64,000 bases of DNA from Bolinopsis microptera. Lineage: Eukaryota; Ctenophora; Tentaculata; Lobata; Bolinopsidae. Under the pieces are notes generated by a model. That model searched no databases. It was not told the DNA's origin and worked only from the letters and a program-made list of their open reading frames with translations. Positions 45,716 to 58,032 of the stretch are shown here, one piece after another. Position numbers and translations under genes: made by a program. The stretch's first letter is position 1. The number at the start of each line of letters is the position of its first letter. The stretch is from NCBI RefSeq assembly GCF_026151205.1, contig NC_087084.1:9544894-9608893 (forward strand). Reading direction: 5' to 3'.

Positions 45716-48300
45716 ATTTTTTCCCTAGATCGTAGGGAATAAGTAATCGGGTTTGGATATATGAGGTGGCCCGATGGACCTGCGATGACGACAAAAGTCT
45801 GCTCCTTCGCAATATAGACCACTCCCCTATAATTATGTGTACAAAAGGAACCTATTTTGCGCGCGCGAGGCCAGTTATGTGTTAATTAATTAGAGGCATA
45901 GCAACCAGTTGTAGGTGCTTGACGACTGTTACACAGATTTCCATCGGGTTACAATTTACTCTAATTCATTAATATAGCATATTAGTCATCTGAGCGGATC
46001 AATCATCAATATTTAAAGTGTTATTTTGTTGAAACAAGCTCAATAAATTACCGAGTGATAAAATTCAGCAAGTCAAAACAAATTAAATTATGATATCAGC
46101 TGATAAACTTGTGGCCGATTATTTAACAGTCGATCGACACCGAAGGGTAAAAAGCGATTATATATTTAAGAACAGATGTTACTTTACATTTACACTCAAG
46201 AAGCGACTAAGATATGTTGCGGTATGCTTTTAAAGAATCCTATATAGTCGATGGTGCTGTACAGCACCATCGACTACATAGATGTGTCGAGTAAGCATCA
46301 AAATGTATTAGTTTATGTTAGATACAAATAATAACTAAGATGAGACAGAATATTTTATTACAGTCAATAAAGTTGGCATACGATGTCATAATATGACGTG
46401 ACATGATACGTAAACACGAAACAAACCGCGTAAAATATGAAATGATCTACAACCAAACCACATACAGATCAACGGCGACACCTCAGATGCGCGCAGAATT
46501 TTCAAGTTCTGCACGCCTAATATAATAATGAAAACGATTATCACCATGCGCGCCAAACACCACTCTGGGATACAATAAAGTAGAACAATTAGTATTACAT
46601 TGTAGGCAGTAGGGAAATTTGATCGTGCGTGGTGTTACCGCGGCGAAATTCTTGTTCTTCTTTCGTCATTAAAAAACAAAGTTTTAACAGAATTGTCATA
46701 AAAATAATTTATCTCCATAAAGTAGAAATTAAACTAATAAATGAAAAACTGTTAATTTAAAAAAAATTGAAGAAACTTATTCCTATTTGGCAACACACGG
46801 ATTTTTATGTAAATATTGAACTTTTTGCTTCTTATTTTCGATATAATTTATACCCTCTATCTTCCCTAGAACTGTGTATGACACAAAAGTTGCCTGTGTC
46901 TACTGAGTTATTATTCTTTTTAAATTCATCTAGGTTAATTTTAAAATCAATGACAGACACTGAATTTCTAACAAAAGGTGGCAATTTATTCCAAAAGCTG
47001 ATAACATGCTCTAATAAAAAATTATTTGACAACGTTTTAATATTTCTATCGTTATTGTGGCATTTCAGAACTTCTTTTCCTTCGAATTGATTATCATTTC
47101 GCTGTGTAATTTAATCATTAACTATTTTTTCATGTATTCTCTTTGATGTGGATTACACATCCATACTAAGTAAAACAAAAGTTTAAGTAAAACAAAATTT
47201 CTAATGGAAGTCGACTCTATATAATGTGACAAGCTTTTTATCATATTCTTTAATATACTCAAAAGTTGACTCCACATGTGACATACTTTTTATCTTCTAC
47301 TATATAATTTATCGTGATTGGTTGACACTGAATTGGTTTTAATGGATCCTTTACAGTTACACTGTTAACAAGAATTTCGCCGCGGTAACACCACGCACGA
47401 TCAAATTTCCCTACTGCCTACAATGTTATTGTTTTACTTTATTGTATCCCAGAGTGGTGTTTGGCGCACGTGATCATCGTTTATATTATATTAGGCGTGC
47501 AGAACTTGAAAAATTCTGCGCGCATTTGAGGTGTCGCCGTCGATCTGTATGTGGTTTGGTTGTAGATCATTTCATACTTTGCGCGGTTTTGTTTCATGTT
47601 AATAGCAATAACGATGCGTATCATGTCACGTCATATTACTGCATCGTATGCCAACTTTATTGACTTGTGACTGTAATAAAAAATTCTGCCTCGTCTTAGT
47701 TATTATTTTTATCTAATATAATTTAAACTAATACATTTTGATGCTTACTCGACACATCTATACTTATAGCACCATCGATTTTCGAGCCTTTTATTTGATA
47801 TACGATTCTTTAAAAGCATACCGCAATCTTGATATTAGTTGCTTCTTGAATGTAAATGTAAAGTAACATCTGTTCTCAACTATGTATTCCTATGCTTTTT
47901 ACCATTCAGTGTTGATTAACTGTATAATAATCAGCCACGATTTTATCAGCTGATATCATAATTTTATTTGTTTTGACTTGCTGAATTTTATCACTCGGTA
48001 ATTAATTAAGCTTGTCTCACCAAAATAACACTTAAATTTATGATTGATCCGTGTGTAACAGTCGTCAAGCACCAAAAACTGGTTGCTATGCCTGTAATTA
48101 ATTAACGCATAACTGGCGTCGCGCGCGCAAAATAGACTCCTTTTATACACATAATTATAGGGGAGTTGTCTATATTGCGAAGGAGCAGACTTTTGTCGAC
48201 ATCGTAGGACCGTCGGGCCACCTCATATATCCAAACCTGATTACTTATTCCCTACGATCTTTTTGCCTTCGGCAAGAGTAGGGAAAAAAATTTGAAGTTT
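45716..48300. mobile_element. 2.6-kb foldback element with about 0.9-kb diverged arms
   Basis: The left arm (about 45716-46660) and right arm (about 47368-48300) are reverse complements with clear divergence. Anchors include GATCGTAGGGAATAAGTAAT at 45728 with its mate at 48241, and GATCGTGCGTGGTGTTACCG at 46621 with its mate near 47380-47400. The left end has lost a short stem (CTCTTGCCGAAGGCAAAA) present on the right. The centre (46661-47367) holds a LINE C-terminal remnant. The left arm carries a further perfect palindrome, GTCGATGGTGCTGTACAGCACCATCGAC, cited as TAGTCGATGGTGCTG at 46248. The divergence suggests an old insertion; no target duplication was found. Confidence 0.78.
46832..47090 (-). 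pseudogene. LINE reverse-transcriptase C-terminal remnant
   Basis: The minus-strand frame reads HVISFWNKLPPFVRNS..DFKINLDEF, the conserved WNxLP..FKxxLD end of CR1/jockey-type ORF2 proteins. The rest of the ORF is missing. It sits in the loop of the foldback element, either captured or inserted there. Confidence 0.65.
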
Positions 48301-48505
48301 GATGGAATTACAGAAACGAAAATAATTGATAATTCATCACAAGGAATTCATTAAAGCAGCTGAAAGTTTGTTGCTTAATTAGTATCAGGTCATTGTCCCC
48401 AAAATTTGGCTCATATACCAGCTATATTGTGACCCAACATTAATGTGGTTTTGAAACATTAGTTCATTGACTACAATCATGTAAATCGAAAACTTATCAC
48501 CAGCC

Positions 48506-49946
48506 ATGTCATTTCCACCATCTAACGATGCTTCAATGATGCCAAGTCCAAGACGGGGAAAACGGAATCCTCGCTTTTCCTCTCCAGGACAACAGTTTTC
48601 ACCTGGTGGCCAACAAAATTCCTTCCATCAGTCGCCTTACAATAACGGAGGAGGCCAACAGTCTCCCTATAATAACAGAGGAGGCCAACAGTCTCCCTAT
48701 AATAACAGAGGTTTTGGGTACGTTACACTTTATGGCTTGAGATATCAAATGGTGAATGTATATGAATGTATCTGTGACGAATATTTTGATCTAAAACCTT
48801 AAGCTGTATTTGTTGGCTTTTCAATTGGAACTGATGGGATTTTTGTACAGTGCTGTTTAATTTCTAGAATTGCTGATGAACAATGAACATTAATTTAGTT
48901 CATTTCACTGCAGGACTCCAAATAGACAGTCAGGTGGACGCGGGCGGGGCCGTGGACGTGGACAAGGGTGTCAATATGGGGACTATCAGAGAGATGTCCA
49001 ACAGTTCAGTCCCAACTACCGGTCTATGAGTGGAGGTTATGGAGGCTCCTCACCGGTATGATTATAACTATTCCTGTAACAAATTGACAGTATATATCTG
49101 TACTTTTTATTGTAGGAAGGATCTTTGAATTTCAACAAATTTTTGCATAATATTTCGGTGATTCATCTATCTATTTTTAATTGACTCTAATTGATTACAA
49201 ATTGGATTTGTAATTCTATGAAAATTAACTAAACTAGTTGATTTCACCTCCTCAGAATTGTAGTTTTGACCCTAACCTGAAAAGAAGAATGCACCCACAA
49301 GGTAACGGACTCTACCACCCGTCTATGGCAACTGATCCGTGGGAAGGGTTATCATCTGAGGATAAACCTATGTTCAAGTGAGTTCAATGTTAACTAATTA
49401 ACTAATTAATTAATTAATCAATGTTCAAAACATGTTTTAGTCAGCTAATGAGATTTTCATGTATAGCAAATTCTATCTATTACTTATTAAATAAGGCCAT
49501 GCGTTGATTCATCAAATTCGACTTTAAATATTCAATCAGTTTAATCTTAACATAATAATATTAATATTAAACTCTTTAAACGCAGGGCTGCAAACTACAT
49601 CAGCGAAAGTTATTTGAGTTACTGCGCTAAATTGCAAACGAAATCACGTGAACGCACATTTGAGGATGATTGGAAGACATCGTCTGATTCCACAACTACA
49701 CCCTCAGTATCTCAGTTAGCAGCAAATGTCTCCAAACTCTATGACTCATTTGTCTCTAGTAATTCTGAAAGTATTCCTGGAAAACTAAAAGAACATCGGA
49801 ATGACGATAGGCCTACTAAAATCCAAAAAACTGAAACCAGTATAAAAAATACTGAAACGGCTACAGAAACTTTGAATGTTGAAGAAGGAGAAAAGAAAGT
49901 AAAAGAGGATGACGAATTTTCTGATGACGGAAATTTGATGTTTTGA
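48506..49946 (+). CDS. MPLKIP (TTDN1)-like protein
   Basis: Four exons join in phase: 48506-48717, 48914-49055, 49256-49377 and 49586-49946, giving about 278 residues. The N-terminal half is a Gln/Gly/Pro/Ser/Arg-rich disordered region with a repeated QQSPYNN motif and an RGRGRGRG stretch, followed by LYHPSMATDPWEGL. That last motif resembles the conserved PSMxxDPWxxL core of M-phase-specific PLK1-interacting protein, a nuclear factor linked to mRNA processing and trichothiodystrophy in humans. A Lys/Glu-rich tail (about 110 residues, ending DEFSDDGNLMF) follows and is not in the human protein. The start codon opens the low-complexity region and fits, but an upstream start cannot be excluded. 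The gene lies between the two divergent CPT2 copies, on the same strand as the right copy. The assignment rests on one motif plus composition. Confidence 0.68.
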
Positions 49947-50474
49947 TCTTCATTTATTTAAATGTTTCACTGCCTATGACTTGATAGATAACAGACACTT
50001 TTTCCGTATCAAATCTGTGAATTTTAATTTTAGTCAGGATGTAAAACACATTATAAAACCTTTTATAATGTTTATGCCTTTTACAACTTTCTTTTTATTA
50101 TATAATATTATTATTATCAACTGAAATATAGGAGAACATAAACGTGGATGCGACAGAATTTTAGCACTAAAGAAAAGTTTTGAAAACTGGGATTCGAAAT
50201 TGAATTATATTTTAAACTGTTTAACATTTGAAATATTTTATCATTCTGCTATGTGGACTTTTATTCCAGTTCTTAACTCATTTGTCCTTATCTTTCTAAA
50301 TTTAGTTTAACAAATTTATGTTCAAAACATACATCAAGACAGTGGAATAAACCGTTCAGTCTGGGATTTGCTTTACACAAGAGCCTCCCCCCCCCCCCCT
50401 CTTTTGATGTTTTAATAACGTAATGTGTGGTTTGTTCTATTATTTACAGCTCTCAACATTTAAAATTACCCAGG
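49947..50474. other. Intergenic between the MPLKIP-like gene and CPT2
   Basis: It holds the 3' UTR of the upstream gene and the promoter or 5' UTR of the right CPT2, in about 530 bp. A C-run lies near 50386-50399. No clear core promoter was seen. Confidence 0.5.
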
Positions 50475-53400
50475 ATGCTAAAAGTAGCCAGTAAATCTTG
50501 TCTAAATGATACCCGATACCTAGTTCACGCTGCTTCTAATAGCTACCTAGGTACCGTACCTAAGCACTTAGGTACCGTACCTTCAGGGGCTGGAGGAAAT
50601 TATCTTCACCACTCTGATACCCCAACTACTGTGAGTAATAGTAGTGTAAATTTTTTTAAAATTAAATACTTTTCAAACTTTACAGAGTACAGCAATTACA
50701 ACGTATGAAATAAACTCGAATAAATTATTGCCCCCGTCTGTAAAATCTGACGGGAGACCAAACACGGTACTGCACAGTAAAACGTGCCCGCAATTACATG
50801 GCCCCCGATATGATTTTTAAAAGTATGAAACAAAATTGTGATAAAATAAATGTGTGGTGAAGAATGTGAAACAGTTCAAATTTCTTCAGACGAGGCTGAT
50901 ACACTGTTCTTATCAGAGCTGACAATCTTATTGTTCCTTATGAAATGAACTCTGTTAGGCTCTGCTTTCCTCTTCTCTTTCAATTCCTCCCAGAGCTTCT
51001 TGTAGGCTCTCCTTTCTTCCACTGATCTGTCTGGGCAAATGTAGATACTTTTATAGCCCTCTTTGTGCGTAGTAGTTTCGCTTTTCGCAGCACCTAAGTA
51101 ACCATATCAAAGCTATTTAGAGATAGTTTAGTAGGTCGTATTAATGTGCCGGCTCTCTTCAAACCAACTCTACAACAGTCACGAAATGAAGGTTTCTCGT
51201 TTATCTCACCAAGAACTTCAGCAAATTTGTTTTCTAACTTCTCGCCGTCGGATTCACTTATTCCGTAGATTACGACGTTTCTGCTTCTTTCATCCTTTTC
51301 AGCTATTGTCTTAACTGTAGTACAGATCTTCTTTGGCGTAAGAGCAGCTGCACAAGTCTTCTTCAGGGCAGAAGAATATGATTTCATCTCTGTCTGCACA
51401 GTTGTTTGGACAGTCTTAAGTTCTTCGTCCTTCTTTTCAATGAGCTGCTTCTGCAAATCAATGACAGTTTTCTGCTCCGCGATTAATGAAATGTTCTGTT
51501 TATCTACTCTCTCCGCAGCCATTTGCAAATGAGGAGCTGCATAACGATTCAAAATGAAGCAAACAGTTTGCAGCCAATCACACAGTTTTTCGTTCGAAAC
51601 TGATCGCTTGTTCAGGTTTTTCAATACTAGATCTCCGTATTCCTTAACATCCAGTTCATGGCACATTTCATTAAAAACACTGTTTGTAGCTCTCGCTACC
51701 TGATCTGCATGTCTGGCACTAAACAGATCATCATTATCGGGGTCATCGACCAAATGCTTCGTATGTTCATGGTATGAGTACTGCATCGTGTATATTCCAA
51801 TGCAATGTACAGTTCTTGTATACAGGCTACACAACGATCACACTAAAAGACAAGCACTTCTTATCGCAAGTTACAACAGCTGATAACAGAGCTCGCTATT
51901 TGCAACCAAATATAAAACGACTACACATCTCAAATACAAAAACAATGTATTTCAGTTGTTTACTTATAAGTTATAGATTTTCCGAATTAAAAGCCTCTAA
52001 TCACTGCACTGACTTACATATTTAACATATTTCAGGCTCTCCAAGAGACTCTCCCTCGTCTTCCTATTCCTAACCTAGCGGACACCTGTGCAAGATATCT
52101 GAACGCACAGAGACCTCTCCTAACTGATGCTGAATTTGCTGCTACTTCTGATACTGTCAACAAGTTCAGGAAGGGTGAGTTGTGCATTTTGAAGTTGTTT
52201 TGAAAGAATAATTCAAAACATTGATATCGGGTTTTAACTTCTTATGTTTGTTTTTATTTGTAAATATTATTAATGAGTCATACTAAACCGCAAAGTTTTT
52301 ATCTAATTACTAGCAAAAAAGAGGTTACAAAATTTCATTTAGTAAGATTTTAGGTTTCAATTTGGTCTATCAATTTTTAACATTCCGCAGGTGTAGGGAG
52401 AGATCTCCACGCGGCACTCCTAGCCAGAGAAAAAACACTACACCCTCAACACAGCTATATCCACCATGCCTGGCTTGACATGTATCAATGTGACCGAGGC
52501 TCTGTTCTCCTCAACTCAAACCCCGTCCTGACCTACTCCGACCATCCGGACCCAGCACTTAACACCCAGATAGACAAAGCAACACAGCTGGTTACCTCCA
52601 CTCTACGCTACTTCTGTACGCTGCGCGACAATAAGTTACCACCCATCAACGCGTGTATGATGCAGTTCCCGCTGCTGTTCCAGTCTACGCGTATTCCCGG
52701 CAAGACCCGTGATGAGAATGTGAGATTCCCTGATTCTAGACATCTAGCAGTGCTGCACAAGGGACATGTTTACAGTATTGATGTTTTGGATAGTAGAGGT
52801 GAAATAAGAGACACTGTTGCTTTACAGTTAGCGCTAGAAGAGATTATAGCTGACTCACGTGCTCCTAACAAACAAGGATTAGGGTATTTCACTGCACTGG
52901 AAAGAGAAGAGTGGTCTAACGTGCGCGCAGAGCTTGAAGCGCAGAACAAACCTTTTCTAGATGCCATTGATGAAGCAATCTTCGTGTTATGTCTGGATGA
53001 TTTGAAGACCCAGAACTCAGGTGAGGTTCTGAAGAACGGACTGGTTGGAGAGGGCCACAACCGTTGGTTTGACAAGTCGTTTAGTTTGGTGGTTACTCAG
53101 GATGGAAAGGCAGGTGTGAACTGGGAACACTCTTGGGGAGATGGTGTGACTATAATGCACATGATAAATAATGTACATACTGATTATTTGAGGCAGGTGC
53201 CTGTGAAGAGTGCTGGAAGTGAGGCTATACCTGTTGTTAGAGTTGATCCTGTCTACAGTGACTCGATTCTAGGTCAACTTGAAAAGGCTAAATCTCAGTA
53301 TGAAGCTTCTAATTCGGGATCCAAAGTTGTTGATTTCAACTTTGGTGGTTTCGGAAAGAGTGCAATCAAAAAGTTCGGAATGAGCCCAGATTCTGTGAGT

Positions 53401-54207
53401 CAGCTGATATTCCAGATGGGGTATTGGAGAACACACGGGGAGTGTGTGGGAACATACGAGTCAGGTAGTACCGCTCATTATAGGTCAGGGAGAACTGAGA
53501 CTATCAGATCCTGCTCGACTGAAACTAAAAACTGTTCTGTAGCATTTGATTACGATCATCAGGCCAGCTTATCTGAGATTGTGGATCTGCTCAAGAAAAC
53601 CTCATCAAAGCATGTGTCGCTTTGTAAGGAAGCTGCCCAAGGAGAAGGGTTTGATAGGCATTTGTTTGCGTTGCGCACGCTGAACCGACATCAAGGGGAG
53701 AAAGAGTTGGAGTTGTTTACAGATCCGAGTTGGGGTAAGATGGCGAATATTGGACTGTCTACCAGTACTGTTGGGTCACCGGCTCTTCAACTATACTTAG
53801 CTTTTGGGGCAGTTTCTCCTCAAGGCTATGGGTTAGGTGGGTTTAATCTACAATATATTTATTTTGTGTGACAGTATTCTCATAGCTTTCAATTTCAAAA
53901 ACTGGATTTTCGAGATATATCCCAAATCGAGTTATGAATTGAATTCTAAATTTATGCTATCATATATCAGATCTGCAATAATCATAGTGTGCAACAGTTA
54001 TATATTCCCTGGAAGTACCACTTCCCATTTAGATAACAGTAAATATCTCCAGGTTACTTGATGAGTAAAGAGAGTTTCGGAGCTGCCGTTTCCTGCTACC
54101 TGCCCAACGATCACTTCAGTGATTTTGTAGATAATCTGGGAAAATCAGCTGAAGATTTGTTGGCTGTGTTCCAAGGGAAGAACATTAAACTTTCTAGAAC
54201 TGTGTGA
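50475..54207 (+). CDS. CPT2: Carnitine O-palmitoyltransferase 2, mitochondrial
   Basis: Four exons: 50475-50630, 52036-52174, 52391-53836 and 54053-54207, with GT-AG introns in phases 0, 1 and 1, encoding 631 residues (human about 658). The enzyme regenerates acyl-CoA from acylcarnitine for beta-oxidation at the inner mitochondrial membrane. The leader is basic and presequence-like. Conserved features are LPRLPIPNL at the start of the mature protein, NRWFDKSF, the catalytic histidine at residue 345 in an intact EHSWGDG (53125-53145), the YES.ST..GRTETIR block, and STSTVGSPA. The last exon gives the C-terminal domain (VSCYLPNDHFSDFVDNLG). The ATG at 50475 matches the other copy; the open frame upstream to 50427 is not shared. 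Intron 1 is enlarged by a 1.28-kb retroposon that the paralogue lacks. This copy is the likely functional enzyme. Confidence 0.96.
50652..51928 (-). mobile_element. ORF1-only LINE-like retroposon in CPT2 intron 1
   Basis: Comparison with the paralogous 132-bp intron (41182-41313) defines this 1.28-kb insertion. On the minus strand it encodes a LINE ORF1-type protein from 51834. Its parts are an N-terminal region, a long coiled coil (about 120-160, with LQKQLIEKKDEELK), an RRM-like start (RSRNVVIYGI) and RVGLKRAGTLIRPTKLSLNS. A stop at 51094 and one frameshift follow, after which the frame resumes with the typical DRSVEERRAYKKLWEELKEK and ends at 50876. No endonuclease or reverse transcriptase is present, and about 220 bp of 3' sequence follows. 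ORF1 assignment is by motif style; the element family is not identified. Confidence 0.72.
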
Positions 54208-55380
54208 ATTCTAAGATTTTTATGATGATCTGGATACGTAATGTTTGTTAAATGATTTCACAGATTGAAGTGATGATAGAGTTAGTTTATGAGACAATTA
54301 AAGAGACATTTTTTAAAATTATAATTTATGATGGGTAGTTTAGATTTCTCAGCGGTTAGACGATATAGTGATTAGTGACCTGGAATTTTCGAAAATTTCA
54401 TAACATCAGGATAATTTTGGTTGATGTTATCCACAAGTAAAATGTATATATTATTTATTTGTAGTCGCCTTTTTATGTTGCCTTGTTTCTCTAACATGAT
54501 GGTAGCAAACAGATACATATTTTAATATTTTAATTGTTTTGATGGAGTTAGTATGGTAGATTGGTAGTGCGAAATTTTAGGCTTTTGAGGGTTTTTCTCA
54601 GAGATTGATGTGGAGTGGACATTTAAAGATTATTTTGTATTCAATAATGAGATGTTTTTATATGAAATTAACAAAAATCTAAAGATTTCATCAAAAAAAT
54701 GTTAGCTGTTTCACAATTTTATTCAGTATTCTATCGAAAACCGGAAACAAAATGAACTTTTCTTGAGAAATTCTAGATGAAAATGGAGTGCAGTCATTTT
54801 ACATTGAGGATAACATGTTCCATGAGTAACGAATGATATCTACATACCATAATGTACAATAATGTACATACCATACATTCTACATACCATAATGTACAAT
54901 CTACATCGCAAAAGTAGAAAATAAAACAGAAATCACAATAATAGTATAGGCTTGCACGTTACATGCATAATCGGAATCTACTTTGCTACAACAAACAGAT
55001 ACAGTCTATAAAATTACAATTTCTACATACTATGCAATTTGTCACATTGTCAGGTTTAATGAAATAAGCTACAAGCGTGCACGAAATATAAAGTAACAGA
55101 TGCAATGGAATGGTTTCTAATCAAAAATCGATGCCCATTTTTGCCTCTAAAATTTAATAACATACTTCATAAATCTTAGTTAGTTTATTCATAAATTGGA
55201 CCGAAAAAGATTATTCTTGAAGAACGTAAATATAGCAATCATACAACCTGGCATAGAACAACTAAGCTCAGGTAATTTCAATACCTTCAAATGATAAGTT
55301 CTGTTACCAGGGATGGGAAGTCTAAATATTTGAGTTTCTCTGCCTTTTAGATCACAATAATTGGTCTTTATCCCATCTGA
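54208..55380. other. Intergenic between convergent genes
   Basis: AT-rich; it holds the 3' UTRs of CPT2 (plus strand) and the SRCR receptor (minus strand). CATACCATAATGTACA-type short repeats lie at about 54840-54905. Nothing else was recognised. Confidence 0.5.
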
Positions 55381-58032
55381 CTACATTCCATATCCATCAC
55401 AGTAAATAGCATCAGGCACCCTGAGGTCCATCCCCTCCTCATCCATACTGTAAACATTCTCAAGGGGCACATCCTGTCGCTTCTTCCTGGGTCTAGCAAG
55501 TTGTTGTGGTGTAACAGGAAACATAACCTGAGGTAAAGGTTGGTGGGCTCCGTGGGGTGGGGTGGGGTCGGGTGGGGCTGCTCCGTGGGACCTTGGCTTT
55601 GGTTGGAGGTTTAAAGTTGGCTTTGGGGCTGGCATCGGGGACCTTGTCTTTGGTTTAAGCGGTTGTGTTGGCTTCGTTTTCTTTGGCAGGGATGCAGTTG
55701 ACGGTTCTCCAGAAACATCTTGGGTGTGTTTTTCTTTAAACTTCTTCAGACTTCCTTTAACCTTTCTCACGACCACCCTTGTCGTTGCAGGAATTTGACT
55801 AAATTTAATTTTCAACGCAGTCTGAACTACGACTACAATCAGAACTAAGCTGATCAGTGCAACACTCACAATATCCAACACACTAACATTCCTGTTAGGC
55901 TCTAGTTGGTGCTTCACACACATCGTGTTGTCAGATGACACAGTCCCCTCAGGACATTCCACACATTCCACTCCATTCCCGAAATAGTTGTCCGGACAAC
56001 GGATACAGGATGAGCTAACCCAGCGGTGTCCTACTGGACAGGTAGAGCAGGAAGAGGATCCTTTCTTTGAGACGGTGTTAAACGGGCATCGGGAGCAGGA
56101 GAAGGAGGCTTGGTCGCTGTAGAAGTTCTCTGGACATTTCTGGCATTTTTGTGAGGCAGTGGACCAGTATTGGCCTGGTATGCAGGTGTTTTCTATTGGA
56201 GAAGAGTTCTGACATGTTAGCCAGATGTCACTATCATGGTCCAAACATCTTTCGTAGAACTGTGTTTGGTTTTGGTATTGACAGGAAGGTGAGGAAGGTT
56301 GTTGACTGAATGTGCATCTTCCTTCATCCAAAATCACTGGGTACATTTTCTGGAATTCTTTGACTAATTCGGGAACAATATTCTGGGCAGATCGGAACCC
56401 CATAGCTTGGCACACTCTATCACCTTCTTCACCCCCAAACTGGAAGTACTCCTTGCAGACTGTCCCGCCCTGATAGATAAGGAGACCATCACCTTTATCT
56501 GTTATCTTACCTTCAGTGTCGAGCAGGTAGAGTCTGTTGTTCCCTATAACACTTGTTGTTCCTGAGATGGAATGGTTTTTCAGATGTAAAATTTGCTTGT
56601 AACCATGATATTTATAGTAGGAGTGTGTCAGACCTTAACCAATCAGATTCAAGCTGCGACCAATCAAAAGTCAGAATCACTACCACGGGTCAAAACAAAA
56701 AAGTTTAGTGATATTACATTCTAGAAATATTCTAGAAGACATAGTTAAATATTGTTTCGTTCAACTCTTAGCGTGACTAGGGTAAAGCACATAATTTTGT
56801 CATTTTTTGGCAATTTTCCGACTGCCTGATGTAAACCATGGGTTTTAACCTCGTCTGAAATTCCGATTTAGATGAAACCTCCACCATGTTATAGTAGACA
56901 GTCTAGGCAAGTTCTAACACAAAAATGATCGAAATTGCTGGGGTTGAAGATGTTCAAAAAAATTATTTTGAAAAAATGACAAAATTAGGTGACTTTACTT
57001 AATTTTGTCACCCCGAACCTAATTTTGTCACTTGAAGATTGTGCAAAAAGTAACCGTTTCTCGGTATTTTAGACTACCTGGATGCATCATTCGAGCGCTT
57101 TTTTACCAACATTGACCTCAAAAATCCCAAAGATATGATGTTTTCATAGTTTTGTAGCTTGATGAAAAGATGACACTTTTTGGGTATCTAATCTTAGAAA
57201 ATAGCCCCAAATGCCCCTGAAACCACTGGCATCTTGAAAAACGATTGGTTCTAGGCCTAGGTTGAAATTTTCATGTCTGTATTTTGTTAGTCATTTTAGA
57301 TTGAAAAAATCAGATTATCCACCTAATATTTCTCGGCGAAAATATGCTATTATAAGTGTTATAAGTGCCTTATACATATCCTATGGGCAAAAAAACTTCA
57401 GAATAGTTGTATAAGGCCATTTTCAACACAATCTGTGATTTACAAGAAATTTGAGAAAGGTCGATTTTTTTGACAAAATTAGGTACTTTTGGCAAAATCG
57501 AACCTAATTTTGTCACCCTCTGTAACTTAAACAATAATTGCGCTAGAGACTTGAAAATTTGTACGTATACTTCTGCTGTAGAAGATATTTGAAATATGCA
57601 ATGGCATGAAGCTAGCTCAATTACTTTTGAAATAGCAATAAATCAAAATTTTGAAAATTCCTTAAGAAAACCTTAAGGATCTTATTTATTTTTCGGGTTA
57701 ACAGTTTCGCCTTCATTTTTGACACAGATGCAAAAGAGCTAGAAACTTAAACTTTGTACGAGAAGTTTCAGCAAAGTCTAAGCTTTCTTTATATACACAA
57801 TCCTTTTCTTTCAAGCTGAAATTCCGAGCCGAGGCAGTTTTTCAGAGCAAAATGACAAAATTAGGTACCCTGACAAAATTATGTGCCTTACCCTAGTTAT
57901 TTAAAAATATTCGTGTAGCGAAAGAGGTGTGAAAAAAGATAAGCATGGTTTTCTCTTTTAAAGTTAAAACTTTACACAACAAATATTACCTTGAATTAAA
58001 GCAAATACGATAACAAATACAATCCCAATCAT
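55381..58032 (-). CDS. SRCR plus Cys-rich-repeat single-pass receptor
   Basis: Two exons, 57990-58032 and 55381-56561, join in phase 1 and encode about 407 residues. Exon 1 is a short signal peptide (MIGIVFVIVFALIQG); an in-frame ATG at 58122 gives a longer leader and is the alternative start. Residues about 20-132 resemble a scavenger-receptor Cys-rich domain (GDGLLIYQGGTVCKEYF, DRVCQAMGF, ERCLDHDSDIWLTC). Residues about 141-230 are short Cys-rich modules of the TNFR/ephrin-receptor-like GCC2-GCC3 type (CQKCPENFYS, CSRCPFNTVS, CIRCPDNYFG, CVECPEGTVS). A transmembrane helix follows at about 244-266. The cytoplasmic tail of about 140 residues is basic, then Pro-rich, with tyrosines in ENVYSMDEEG and AIYCDGYGM that could be signalling sites (inference). 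It looks like a cell-surface pattern-recognition or adhesion receptor. The 1.43-kb intron contains a TIR transposon. Confidence 0.82.
56780..57893. mobile_element. TA-flanked TIR element in the receptor intron
   Basis: The termini GGGTAAAGCACATAATTTTG and CAAAATTATGTGCCTTACCC are inverted repeats flanked by TA on both sides, within CTAG. GACAAAATTAGGT / ACCTAATTTTGTC motifs repeat many times inside in both orientations (about 56980-57030, 57470-57515 and 57850-57880). It is 1.1 kb with no transposase. It accounts for nearly all of the intron 56562-57989. Confidence 0.78.
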
